DNA from: Clostridiales bacterium PH28_bin88
Lineage (GTDB): Bacteria > Bacillota > PH28-bin88
DNA length: 64,000 nt
Assembly: GCA_000987045.1 (NCBI GenBank)
Contig: LAKY01000063.1
Coordinates: 1-64,000, forward strand
Direction: 5' to 3'
Part shown: piece by piece, positions 1-8,331 of the stretch
Layout: the number at the start of each line of letters is the position of its first letter
How positions within the stretch are numbered: the stretch's first letter is position 1
The notes under the pieces: model-generated
The model's database searches: none
What the model was told of the DNA's origin: nothing
What the model saw: only the letters and a program-made list of their open reading frames with translations
Made by a program: the position numbers and the translations under genes

Positions 1-76
1 GATGGTTTCCTGCTGCAATAATTCATCAGATGTCGCGATGTTTATGCGGAACAAGGGCTACATCATCGCCTGCGGA

Positions 77-208
77 TTATTTGTAACTATAAAATCCTTT
101 ACCGGTCTTGCGCCCCAGGTGACCGGCGCGGACCATCTTGCGCAGCAGCGGGCATGGGCGGTACTTATCGTCGCCCGTTTCCGCCTGCATGATTAAGAGC
201 CAAACACC
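77..208 (-). pseudogene. 3' remnant of 3-hydroxybutyryl-CoA dehydrogenase (hbd)
   Basis: Reading the minus strand from about 208 down to a TAA at 77-79 gives roughly 40 residues containing [13 protein letters not shown] and then [11 protein letters not shown] just before the stop. This matches the conserved C-terminal end of Hbd-type 3-hydroxyacyl-CoA dehydrogenases, which are about 280 residues long. No upstream part of the gene is present: the frame meets unrelated sequence and then the end of the fabG-like gene at 265. It is therefore a decayed 3' stub. Its position just downstream of a 3-ketoacyl reductase suggests a former C4 acyl-CoA operon. Family assignment is from memory of the conserved tail. 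Confidence 0.7.
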
Positions 209-264
209 TGTACACGGCAAGGCAGAAGTCGGGAATACCGGTAATCATTTCCCAAACATGATTC

Positions 265-1002
265 TTACACAACTAGACCGCCGTCCACCTGGAGAACCAC
301 ACCATTTACGAAACTGCTTTCATCAGAGGCCAGGAACAAATAGGCGTTAGCGATGTCAGCGGGATAACCCCAGCGCCCCAGCGGGGTTTTTTCCTTCATC
401 AGGTCCAACACTTTTTGCGGCACCTTGGCGGTCATATCAGTAATGATGAAACCAGGGGCGACGGCATTGGTTCTAATCCCTTTTTTGCCCAGTTCTTTGG
501 CCCAAGACTTCGTCATGGCGATGACACCGCCCTTGGTAGCCGCGTAATTTGTCTGACCCACGTTACCGTACACGCCAACCACTGAGGAAGCGTTAATAAT
601 GCTTCCGCTGCCTTGTTCCATCATAATGGGAGCCACCGCCTGGGTGCAGTTGAATACCCCTTTCAGGTTGACGGAGATAACCTTGTCCCACTGTTCCTCG
701 GTCATCTTGGTCAAGAAAGCATCCGCCGTGATCCCCGCGTTATTGACCAGCACGTCGATGCGTCCAAACTTGGCTATGGTACCGTCCACCATTGCCTGGA
801 CATCCGCCCGGTTAGTGACATCGACCTTGAAGAACAGGGCTTCGGTAAATTCACCCAGTTCCTTGGCGGCAGCTTCGCCAGCCTGGGCATCAAAGTCGCA
901 GATTACTACTTTGGCCCCCTCCTTAGCAAACAGAAGGGCTGTCTCTTTACCGATACCCCGCGCTCCGCCTGTTACCAGAGCTACTTTGTCCTTTAGTCTC
1001 AC
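265..1002 (-). CDS. 3-oxoacyl-ACP / acetoacetyl-CoA reductase (SDR, FabG/PhaB-like)
   Basis: A 245-residue classical short-chain dehydrogenase that would reduce a 3-oxoacyl thioester with NAD(P)H in the cytoplasm. Visible motifs are the Rossmann glycine motif TGGARGIG near residues 11-18, NNAG near 87, a catalytic serine in INASS, YAATK as the YxxxK pair, and the ending QVDGG typical of FabG. Length is normal. The start is a GTG preceded by GGAGAGGG at good spacing. It is not beside other fatty acid synthesis genes but beside an hbd remnant, so an acyl-CoA role (PhaB-like) is as likely as FabG. The exact substrate cannot be read from sequence. Confidence 0.9.
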   Translation of the reverse strand: MRLKDKVALVTGGARGIGKETALLFAKEGAKVVICDFDAQAGEAAAKELGEFTEALFFKVDVTNRADVQAMVDGTIAKFGRIDVLVNNAGITADAFLTKMTEEQWDKVISVNLKGVFNCTQAVAPIMMEQGSGSIINASSVVGVYGNVGQTNYAATKGGVIAMTKSWAKELGKKGIRTNAVAPGFIITDMTAKVPQKVLDLMKEKTPLGRWGYPADIANAYLFLASDESSFVNGVVLQVDGGLVV

Positions 1003-1444
1003 CCTTACCCTCTCCTCTCTTGGATAAATTTCTCAAATGCCCCGTTTCATTTCTGAGGTTTAACGAGCTCTGTCCAGTAACCGCTAGGCAATTCCCATGG
1101 GTTCATCCCCGAAGATCCGGGCATCCATGGTCCTCAGGTCAGCGCCCCTCATGGGGGCGGCACCCCAAGTGTTCCCAGCGAAAGGTGATGGCTTCGACCT
1201 TGTCCCCAACAGCCATTCTACCAAGTATTTGCGCCAGTTTCCAGTGCCCACCGGTAATTCTTTTGAACCCTTCCTCGTGGGCAATTCGGTTCAACCCTCT
1301 TTCCCTTCCGTGGCCTTGACTTGCCGCATCCTTATCGTCTAGTGCCATCTTAATCGTGGTATGATGTCGCTTCCACAGGTGGCATGTTTATGTCCCCGAT
1401 GAGCACAATATGACTTGACTACTTTATCCGGAGGTAGCACCGCC
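1003..1444. other. intergenic region, no supported gene
   Basis: About 440 bases between the FabG-like gene and the potassium channel gene. Short open frames exist on the minus strand (about 1084-1348), but they overlap each other, lack a good ribosome-binding site and resemble no family I know. They may be remains of another gene of the decayed acyl-CoA operon. The upstream signals of both divergent genes must lie here; no clear -35/-10 pair was identified. Confidence 0.4.
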
Positions 1445-2791
1445 TTGAAGCCATTGACAGAATCCCTTTCACCCCAGCAAGTCCTGGTATTGGGCTTTGC
1501 CGGAGTGATTGCACTTGGAGCATATTTACTCACTCTTCCCATCACCAGCGCCACGGGAGAGGGATTGGCCCCGGTGGACGCCCTGTTTACGGCCACCTCA
1601 GCAGTCTGTGTCACCGGGCTGGTAGTCGTGGATACAGGCACCCACTTCAGTTCGATAGGGAAGGGAATTATCCTGGTGCTGATCCAGGTAGGGGGCCTGG
1701 GATTTATGACCTTTTCCACCCTCTTCGCCTTGTTGATGGGCAGGAAAATCACCTTCCGGGAGCGCCTGCTCCTGCAGGAGGCGATGAACAAGGTTTCTCC
1801 CGACGGCGTAGTCCGGCTGGTCAAGTATGTGACCGTGGTTACCCTGGTACTGGAGGGCGCGGGAGCGTTGTTGCTGTTCCTTTACTGGCTCCCTCGTTTC
1901 GGTTGGCCCAAATCCCTGTATTACGGCGTTTTTCATGCAGTGTCCGCCTTCAATAACGCCGGCTTTGACCTCATGGGCCAGGAATTCGGGCCTTTTTCCA
2001 GCCTAACCGCGTTTACCGAGGACGCCGCAGTGACGGTGATCGTTTCCCTGCTGGTAATCCTGGGGGGTCTGGGATTTGCGGTGATCGCCGATCTCTACCG
2101 CCAGCCCCTGCATTCCAGGTATACCCTGCACACCCGAATGGTGCTCACCACTACCGCCATCCTGATCGCTGCCGCTACCGTGTTATTTTTCTTGTTGGAG
2201 CGTAGCAATCCATCCACCCTGCAACCGTTAAGTTTCCCGGGCAAGGTACTGGCCTCTTATTTTCAAGCCATAACTCCCCGGACCGCCGGTTTCAACACGA
2301 TTGATATCGCAGATCTACGTCCTGCAACACAGTTCCTGGAAATTGTCCTGATGTTTATCGGGGCTTCGCCGGGTTCCACCGGAGGAGGGATCAAGACCAC
2401 CACCTTCGCGGCCCTGGCCCTGGCGGTGGGAGCAGTGCTCTCAGGGAACGATGATATCAGTATCCGGGACCGCCGGCTGCCGGGCTTTATAGTGGCCAAG
2501 GCCATGGCGATTGCGGTGCTGGCCATGGCCCTGGTGGTAACGGTGACCATGATTCTTTCGATTACGGAAAAGGCGGATTTTCTCACCGTCCTTTTCGAGA
2601 GCACCTCCGCCTTCGGGACGGTGGGTCTCAGTATGGGGCTGACCCCTTCCCTGTCCCTCGTGGGAAAGATTGTGATCAGTTTTACCATGTTTTCCGGCCG
2701 GTTGGGGCCGGTTACCCTGGCGCTGGCCTTGGCCCAGCGGCGGCGCCAGGCTACCCTGCACTTTCCCGAAGAGAAGATTCTGGTCGGATAA
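1445..2791 (+). CDS. ktrB: Trk/Ktr potassium channel subunit (KtrB/TrkH)
   Basis: Integral membrane subunit for K+ (or Na+-coupled K+) uptake. The four pore-loop filter segments of the superfamily are all visible: SAVCVTGLVV, SAFNNAGFD, TPRTAGFNT and SAFGTVGLS, between hydrophobic helices. The length of about 448 residues fits KtrB rather than the longer TrkH. The frame is open from a TTG at 1415, but GGAGG at 1430-1434 favours the in-frame TTG at 1445, giving the N-terminus LKPLTESLSP. No ktrA/trkA regulatory NAD-binding gene is adjacent, so the partner must be encoded elsewhere. It converges on trmL with only 3 bases between the stops. Confidence 0.92.
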   Translation: MKPLTESLSPQQVLVLGFAGVIALGAYLLTLPITSATGEGLAPVDALFTATSAVCVTGLVVVDTGTHFSSIGKGIILVLIQVGGLGFMTFSTLFALLMGRKITFRERLLLQEAMNKVSPDGVVRLVKYVTVVTLVLEGAGALLLFLYWLPRFGWPKSLYYGVFHAVSAFNNAGFDLMGQEFGPFSSLTAFTEDAAVTVIVSLLVILGGLGFAVIADLYRQPLHSRYTLHTRMVLTTTAILIAAATVLFFLLERSNPSTLQPLSFPGKVLASYFQAITPRTAGFNTIDIADLRPATQFLEIVLMFIGASPGSTGGGIKTTTFAALALAVGAVLSGNDDISIRDRRLPGFIVAKAMAIAVLAMALVVTVTMILSITEKADFLTVLFESTSAFGTVGLSMGLTPSLSLVGKIVISFTMFSGRLGPVTLALALAQRRRQATLHFPEEKILVG

Positions 2792-2794
2792 ACC

Positions 2795-3253
2795 TTACGT
2801 CAATCCCGGGAACCCCTGCTGTCTTAAAGCCTCGTACAACACTATCGCCACGGCGTTCGAGAGGTTGAGGGACCGGGCCTCGTCCAGCATGGGAATGCGC
2901 ACGCAACGCAAAGAGTACGCCGCCAGCAACTCCGACGGCAGTCCCCTAGTCTCCCGGCCGAAGACCAAGAAATCGTCCGGGCGGTAGCAAACCTCGGCGT
3001 AGCTACGACTGGCCTTGGTGGTCAATAAATAAAAGCTTGCCTCCGGGTACTCGTCCCGGAAAGCGGCAAAACTGTCATGATAACGGACAGATACCAGGTG
3101 CCAGTAGTCCAATCCTGCCCGTTTTAAATACCTGTCATCAATGGAAAAACCCAGCGGGCCAACCAGGTGCAGGTTGGTCCCCGTAGCGGCGCAGGTCCGG
3201 GCTATGTTTCCGGTATTTGGCGGGATTTCGGGTTCTACCAGGACGATATGCAT
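2795..3253 (-). CDS. trmL: tRNA (cytidine(34)-2'-O)-methyltransferase TrmL
   Basis: SPOUT-fold (SpoU class) methyltransferase that 2'-O-methylates the wobble position of leucine tRNAs using SAM. Signature motifs are EPEIPPNTGNIARTC at the N-terminus, VFGRETRGLP in the middle and IPMLDEARSLNLSNAVAI near the C-terminus, the last two forming the SAM-binding trefoil knot. The frame is open to a GTG at 3262, but the family N-terminus is MHIVLVEPEIP, so the ATG at 3253 is preferred; it has a G-rich Shine-Dalgarno-like stretch upstream. About 152 residues, normal for the family. It lies 32 bases downstream of the DUF503 gene and is probably cotranscribed with it. Confidence 0.93.
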   Translation of the reverse strand: MHIVLVEPEIPPNTGNIARTCAATGTNLHLVGPLGFSIDDRYLKRAGLDYWHLVSVRYHDSFAAFRDEYPEASFYLLTTKASRSYAEVCYRPDDFLVFGRETRGLPSELLAAYSLRCVRIPMLDEARSLNLSNAVAIVLYEALRQQGFPGLT

Positions 3254-3285
3254 ACCACCCACCCCCGATTCAGAAGTCGGAAACC

Positions 3286-3564
3286 TTATAGAATTTCTGT
3301 TGAGTATTCAAGTACTTCCAGTCCGTCCATTTTCATCAGATGCTCCATTACCGCCGCCAGTACCCGGTCTACCTGGGCGGTTTCATTACTGATTGTGGCT
3401 ATCCCCAGGGTAGCCCGCTGCCACCGGTCCTGGTGATCCACCTCTGCCACGGCAACGTTGTATCGCCCGCGCACCTGGTCCACCGCGCTTTTGATGACCC
3501 GGCGTTTATCCTTCAATGATTGGGCTCCTCCCAGCCTCAGTTCGACCGTGCATATCCCGATAAT
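3286..3564 (-). CDS. DUF503 family protein (YlxP-like)
   Basis: Small conserved cytoplasmic protein of about 92 residues, beginning MIIGICTVELRLGG and containing SLKDKRRVIKS, the hallmark of DUF503. The family is often found near ribosome or tRNA maturation genes such as rbfA and truB; its molecular role is not established. An upstream in-frame ATG exists at 3600, but the GGGAGGGG just before the ATG at 3564 and the family length favour 3564. Followed by trmL in the same direction, which fits a link to RNA modification. Confidence 0.85.
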   Translation of the reverse strand: MIGICTVELRLGGAQSLKDKRRVIKSAVDQVRGRYNVAVAEVDHQDRWQRATLGIATISNETAQVDRVLAAVMEHLMKMDGLEVLEYSTEIL

Positions 3565-3778
3565 CATCCGCCCCACCCCTCCCCCCATTAGTTTCTCCAC
3601 TCATTTACTTATTCCTTGCATAACCGACCCCGATCATGCCCTTCGCCCTAGAAATTGTAAAGATAAAGGCGTCATCCGGATTTTTTTCACAAAAAGGTGC
3701 AGCCTGACAGGAACGTTCTGAATTTTGTCAAATATATCAAGCAGGCGCATATTGTGATAAAAAGGAATACTGGCTTCA

Positions 3779-5743
3779 GTGGAAAAAGAAATGTGGTTTC
3801 CGGGGGTGGAAACGGTGACGGCGGTCATCCAGGCACTTCAGGCCATTGCGCCATTTAACTCCCTCAGCCCAGCCGTACTGTCCAAGCTGGCGCAAAAACT
3901 ACAGCAAAAGACTTATCCCAGAGACTCCTATGTCTTCAAGCAGGGGCAAAAGAGCCAAAACGTTCTGTACCTGATCGTACAGGGGCTGGCTGAAGTTATT
4001 GTTACCAACGATAAGGGAATTGAAACCGTCATCAGTTACCGGCGCCAGTACGACTTCTTTGGGGAAACGGTAGTCCTCACCCAAAAGCCTTACCCCGGAT
4101 CCGTCCGGGCAAAAGAAGACCTGACTTGCCTGCTTCTCCCAGGAGAGGAGTTCGAACGCCTTATTCAAAACCACCTGGAGTTTTCCGGCTTTTTCAGCCA
4201 GATCGTAACAGAACGCATGCGCGTACTTTACGAGGAGATTGTAGCCGAACAGTCTTACGAGGCGTACAGCAGTGTAGAGTCTCCCCTATTCAGGAAACGG
4301 GTCAGCGAATTGATGTCCAGCCCCGTTGTTACCTGCTACAGGGGAGACCTGATCAGCAGCGTGGCCCAGACGATGGCAAAGAAGAACATCAGCGCGGTAA
4401 TTGTTGTAGATGAACCGGGTCACCCTGTAGGCTTGATCACGGAAAAGGACCTGGTGAATAAAGTAATAGCCCGCTCCATGTGTCCACCGGACAGTTGCAC
4501 AGCGGAAGCGGTGATGAACCGAGACCTGGTCAAAGTCCCGGCCAATGCTTTCTTCAACCAGGCCCTGCTGGCGGTAGTCAAGCACCAGGTCAAGCACCTG
4601 GCAGTGATGGACCAGGACCACCTGGTGGGTATCGTTACCATCGGGGACCTGATCAAAACCCGCAGCACCGGAACACTAAGAGTCACCCACGATATCGAGT
4701 CCCAACGGACACTCGAAGGCCTTGCCGCTGCAGGGCGAGAGGTTGATAACGTCCTGAATGCGCTGGTGGCGGAAAAGGCTTCAGTTCCCGAGATCTTCGA
4801 AATTGTCTCGGAATTTCATGATCGCCTCACCCGGCGGGTCATCTTGCTGTGCGAGGCGGAAATGCTCAAGGAGGGTTACGGCCCACCGCCGGTTGGTTAC
4901 TGCTGGATCAACATGGGGAGTGCCGGCCGTAAAGAACAGACCCTGCGGACCGACCAGGATAACGCTCTGATTTACACCGACGGGCAGCCTGGGCGGGAAA
5001 AAGAATTGGAGGAGTACTTTCATGTGCTGGCCACCAAGGTAGTGGAAGCGCTGGCGCAGTGCGGTTTTGCCAAGTGCCGGGGTGACGTGGTAGCCTCCAA
5101 CCCCCAGTGGTGCCAGCCGTTGAGCCGCTGGCAGGAAACGGTAGAGCACTGGATCCGCCACGTGGAGCCTATGAACATCAGAATGCTGACCATCTTTTTG
5201 GACTTTCGCTGCGTATATGGAGAAAAGAACCTGGCAGACAGGCTTTGGAAATCCATTTTTGCGGCCTTTAAGGAATCCATGGCGGTTTCCCACCTGCTCA
5301 CCCACGACGATACCCAGTTCCGGGCGCCGGTGAGCCTTCTGGGTGGGTTTGTCACCGAGAAAACCGGCCCCCATAAAAACGAGCTTAACCTGAAAACCTC
5401 TGCATGTGTACATATAGTCAACTGCGTCCGGATTTTTGCCGTAAAGCACAAAATCACGGAAACCTCCACCTTTGGCCGGCTTAAGGAATTGATCAGGTTG
5501 CGGGCCATCCCCCAGGACGACGGTGAGTTCATTCATGCCGCTTATGAAACCCTGATGATGTTTCGCGTCCGGGAAAACCTGAAGAAAGCAAAACAGGGAA
5601 AGGAACCCGACAATTACATCAACCCTCATCATTTGAGCAAGCGGGAACAAGCCCTGTTAAGGGATGCCTTTTCCGTCATTTCCCGGCTGCAGAAACTAAC
5701 CACCAATCACTTCAGCATATTCTGGCTTAACTACCTCACCTAA
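3779..5743 (+). CDS. cNMP-binding / CBS pair / DUF294 nucleotidyltransferase-like protein
   Basis: A multidomain putative regulator of about 654 residues. Roughly residues 20-140 form a cyclic-nucleotide-binding (CAP_ED) domain (FKQGQKSQNVLYLIVQG). Residues about 170-300 form two CBS motifs (MSSPVVTC and MNRDLVKVPANAF) that usually bind adenine nucleotides. Residues about 320-460 are a DUF294 nucleotidyltransferase-like domain with GSAGRKEQTLRTDQDNALIY, where the G-S and D-x-D residues are kept. The rest is the DUF294 C-terminal helical domain. The start is uncertain: GTG at 3779 or ATG at 3791, neither with a strong ribosome-binding site. The exonuclease gene follows after 86 bases, a pairing seen in many bacteria. 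Its real substrate is unknown. Confidence 0.88.
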   Translation: MEKEMWFPGVETVTAVIQALQAIAPFNSLSPAVLSKLAQKLQQKTYPRDSYVFKQGQKSQNVLYLIVQGLAEVIVTNDKGIETVISYRRQYDFFGETVVLTQKPYPGSVRAKEDLTCLLLPGEEFERLIQNHLEFSGFFSQIVTERMRVLYEEIVAEQSYEAYSSVESPLFRKRVSELMSSPVVTCYRGDLISSVAQTMAKKNISAVIVVDEPGHPVGLITEKDLVNKVIARSMCPPDSCTAEAVMNRDLVKVPANAFFNQALLAVVKHQVKHLAVMDQDHLVGIVTIGDLIKTRSTGTLRVTHDIESQRTLEGLAAAGREVDNVLNALVAEKASVPEIFEIVSEFHDRLTRRVILLCEAEMLKEGYGPPPVGYCWINMGSAGRKEQTLRTDQDNALIYTDGQPGREKELEEYFHVLATKVVEALAQCGFAKCRGDVVASNPQWCQPLSRWQETVEHWIRHVEPMNIRMLTIFLDFRCVYGEKNLADRLWKSIFAAFKESMAVSHLLTHDDTQFRAPVSLLGGFVTEKTGPHKNELNLKTSACVHIVNCVRIFAVKHKITETSTFGRLKELIRLRAIPQDDGEFIHAAYETLMMFRVRENLKKAKQGKEPDNYINPHHLSKREQALLRDAFSVISRLQKLTTNHFSIFWLNYLT

Positions 5744-5829
5744 CAGACACTCTTCTTGCCTTCCGGCATTTGAGGTTATGCTTTCACAGTTTCCTGGACA
5801 TCCAATACTCCCGAGAGGAGAGAGTCTAA

Positions 5830-6582
5830 TTGCTTACCTTTTTCAAAACCTTAACAAACGGTTCCGCACCCCCTCAAGGATACTGCTACGCAGGGAACCC
5901 TCCGGACAGGGAAACTATCGGGTTGATCAGGGCTGGGGCTGCCCAGGGCCGGCATAAACCTCATCCCCGTACCCCGTTATCGGTACAGCGATTCGTAATT
6001 TTGGACACCGAAACCACCGGCTTCGATGTAGACAGCGACGAGGTTATCTCTGTGGGTGCCGTGGTGATCGAGGGCGGTCGTTTGCGCCATGACCAGTGTT
6101 TTGATCGCCTGGTAAATCCCTTCCGGCCAATCCCCCCTGAAGTGACCGGCTTAACCGGCATTACCCCGGAAATGGTGGCAAGCCAGCCCGGGATTTTCCC
6201 GGTACTAAAGGATTTCTTCCCCTACCTTGGAAACAGTGTCATCATCGGCCATTCCATTAGCTTTGACCTGGCCTTTCTCAATCACAAACTCCAAGCCTAC
6301 TGCCGTACCCAGCTGGTTAACCCAGTGCTGGACACCTGGGCTATCTCCCGGGCTTTGTACCCTGAACTCCCGAGCCATTCCCTGGACCACTTGCTGGAGC
6401 ACCATGGTATCGAACCCCACGGGCGCCATACCGCCCTCGGGGATGCCCTCTTAACAGCCCAGCTTTTCCTGAGTTTTCTGATCATTCTAAAACGTCGACG
6501 TATTGACTCCCTGCGAGCGCTGAACAGGTTATTGAATTCCCAACTGAGACAGCACGTGCATCTTCGCATTCTTAGGCTATAA
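5830..6582 (+). CDS. DnaQ-like 3'-5' exonuclease (DEDDh family)
   Basis: Exonuclease domain protein of 250 residues resembling the DNA polymerase III epsilon subunit. Motif ExoI is LDTETTGF, ExoII is GHSISFDLAFLN, and ExoIII has the His and Asp in HTALGDALLT, so all DEDDh metal and catalytic residues are present. The N-terminal 55 residues are extra and of unknown role. The start is a TTG with GAGAGGAGAGAG five bases upstream, an unusually good site for a TTG. It follows the cNMP/CBS/DUF294 gene and the two are probably one operon; the association is common but its function is unknown. It is not the replicative proofreading subunit of PolC, which is a domain of that polymerase in Firmicutes. 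Confidence 0.88.
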   Translation: MLTFFKTLTNGSAPPQGYCYAGNPPDRETIGLIRAGAAQGRHKPHPRTPLSVQRFVILDTETTGFDVDSDEVISVGAVVIEGGRLRHDQCFDRLVNPFRPIPPEVTGLTGITPEMVASQPGIFPVLKDFFPYLGNSVIIGHSISFDLAFLNHKLQAYCRTQLVNPVLDTWAISRALYPELPSHSLDHLLEHHGIEPHGRHTALGDALLTAQLFLSFLIILKRRRIDSLRALNRLLNSQLRQHVHLRILRL

Positions 6583-6655
6583 GGATATCTCTAATACGCT
6601 TTCTACTGGTTCCCTCCCCCAATCTGTGCTATATTTATAGGGTGAGGGGATGCAT

Positions 6656-7570
6656 ATGGAAGTCTTTCTGGCACTGGGACTGGGACTGGTTATTGGCTAC
6701 TTTCGTTGGCTTCCTGCCCGCTTATCGGGGCTAACAGACGCGGTAATGCAGTACAGCCTGGTGATCCTGTTAGCGGCTATGGGAGCGCGGATCGGCGCCG
6801 ACCCCCGGGTGATGCAGGGTCTAGCTCAACTTGGTCTGCAAGCGATCATGCTGGCAACCGGCAGCATAGCAGGGAGCATTTTGCTCGTAGGTTTACTTGA
6901 GAACCGGTTAAAACTGCATCAAGAAAAGGCAAGCGCTGCCGATCCGGCAGGCACGGCTGCAGGCGGGTTTGCCTGGTATGTCCCGGGGGCGGTGGTATTT
7001 GGTATGTTGGGAGGGCTCACCCTGCTTCCCCCGGATTGGGTTCCGTGGTTGGACCGGACCGCCACCTGGGCCCTGTGGTTGATGATCCATGCCGTGGGCA
7101 TCGACCTGGGAGGCAACAGCGCCTCCTGGAAGCAGGTACGCCGGATCGGTTGGAATGTGCTGTTGGTGCCGTTGATGATTGCAGTGGGCAGCGTGGTGGG
7201 CGCGGTCATCACCGGGTTTGCCGCCGGCCTTCCGGTCAACGAAGCCTCGGCGGTGGGAGCGGGATTTGGCTGGTACAGCCTCTCAGGAGTGCTGCTGACC
7301 CAGGTCTACCACGTCCAAACGGGGACACTCGCCTTTCTGACCAACGTCACCCGGGAAGTGATGTCTTTCATGATAATCCCCCTCCTGTACCGGCAGGGTA
7401 AAACCATTACCTGCATTGCCCCTGGCGGAGCTACTACCATGGATACCACCCTACCCGTGGTCACCAGGGTAGCTGGCACCGAAATGGCGCCCCTGGCCTT
7501 TATCAGCGGCAGCACGCTCACCTTCCTGGTGCCAGTGCTGGTGCCCCTGCTGATCAAACTCCCCTTTTAG
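6656..7570 (+). CDS. lysO: LysO-type lysine exporter (DUF340 family membrane protein)
   Basis: Polytopic membrane protein of about 304 residues with around eight hydrophobic segments. The C-terminal half has the conserved LysO/YbjE features GAGFGWYSLSGV, TNVTREVMSF and PGGATTMDTTLP. LysO in Escherichia coli exports lysine and toxic analogues. ATGs occur at 6650 and 6656; the GGTGAGGGG upstream is spaced correctly only for 6656. It begins about 70 bases after the exonuclease gene. The specific substrate here is inferred from the family only. Confidence 0.82.
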   Translation: MEVFLALGLGLVIGYFRWLPARLSGLTDAVMQYSLVILLAAMGARIGADPRVMQGLAQLGLQAIMLATGSIAGSILLVGLLENRLKLHQEKASAADPAGTAAGGFAWYVPGAVVFGMLGGLTLLPPDWVPWLDRTATWALWLMIHAVGIDLGGNSASWKQVRRIGWNVLLVPLMIAVGSVVGAVITGFAAGLPVNEASAVGAGFGWYSLSGVLLTQVYHVQTGTLAFLTNVTREVMSFMIIPLLYRQGKTITCIAPGGATTMDTTLPVVTRVAGTEMAPLAFISGSTLTFLVPVLVPLLIKLPF

Positions 7571-7576
7571 ATTCAC

Positions 7577-7604
7577 AAAACAGGCTAATCGCCTGTTTTA
7601 TTTG
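7577..7604. terminator. bidirectional terminator between lysO and nth
   Basis: AAAACAGGC (7577-7585) and GCCTGTTTT (7591-7599) form a perfect 9-bp inverted repeat with a 5-base loop. A-rich and T-rich arms give a U-tract on either strand. It overlaps the end of nth and serves both convergent genes. Confidence 0.8.
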
Positions 7605-8229
7605 TTTGCCGGCCGGTCTCACAAAGTTCCTCGATCGCGCATTCATCACACCGAGGGTTCCGGGCACGGCACACTTGCCGCCCGTGGTAGATAAGCCAGT
7701 GGTGGGCATCAGACCACTTAGACCGGGGGATGCATCTCCGCAGGTCTTCTTCCGTCCCCCGGACATCCTTACTGCGCGCCAGGCCGATCCGGTTGGCAAC
7801 CCGGAAAACGTGAGTGTCTACGGCGATGGCAGGTTGGCCGAAGGCATTTGCCAGCACCACGTTAGCAGTTTTCCGGCCCACACCCGGCAACTGCACCAGG
7901 TCCTCCATGTTTCCCGGGACCTTTCCGCCGAACTTTTCCACCAAAAGGCGTGCCGCCGCCACGATATTCCTGCTCTTGGCCTGGTACAGACCAACGCCGC
8001 GGATGTGCCGGGCCAGTTCTTCCGGCTCCAATGCGGCATACTCTCCGGGAGTACGATAAAGACGGAACAAATGATCCGTGATGCGGTTAACCTGCCGGTC
8101 TGTGCTCTGGGCGCTTAGCATGGTAGCCACCAGCAGTTCGAAGGGACTGGCAAAATTGAGGGCGGTTTTCGCTTCGGGATAGCAGTTTTGCAGGGTTCTC
8201 AGCACTGTTAATACTCGTTTCCTTTCCAT
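7585..8229 (-). CDS. nth: endonuclease III (DNA glycosylase/AP lyase)
   Basis: Base-excision repair enzyme for oxidised pyrimidines. The helix-hairpin-helix is LPGVGRKTANVV with the catalytic lysine at residue 120, followed by the catalytic aspartate 138 in VDTHVFRV. Four cysteines at 187, 194, 197 and 203 (C-X6-C-X2-C-X5-C) hold the 4Fe-4S cluster. These positions coincide with the E. coli enzyme when the ATG at 8229 is used, which also has GGAGAGGAAAG upstream. The frame is open a further 29 codons to 8316, but that extension would run into the divergent GH18 gene. 214 residues. Confidence 0.96.
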   Translation of the reverse strand: MERKRVLTVLRTLQNCYPEAKTALNFASPFELLVATMLSAQSTDRQVNRITDHLFRLYRTPGEYAALEPEELARHIRGVGLYQAKSRNIVAAARLLVEKFGGKVPGNMEDLVQLPGVGRKTANVVLANAFGQPAIAVDTHVFRVANRIGLARSKDVRGTEEDLRRCIPRSKWSDAHHWLIYHGRQVCRARNPRCDECAIEELCETGRQTNKTGD

Positions 8230-8331
8230 GCTTTCTTTCCTCTCCCATTTCCAGAAATAGTGGGGTGACACAGCTCGCCAGGACATGCCATAATGCTGGT
8301 AGCGGAGGACCAACAAAAAGGAGGTACTGTC

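Noticed and set aside
1084..1348. Two overlapping minus-strand open frames of 66-69 codons
   Set aside because: They overlap in different frames, lack good ribosome-binding sites and show no recognisable domain; kept only as an intergenic note.
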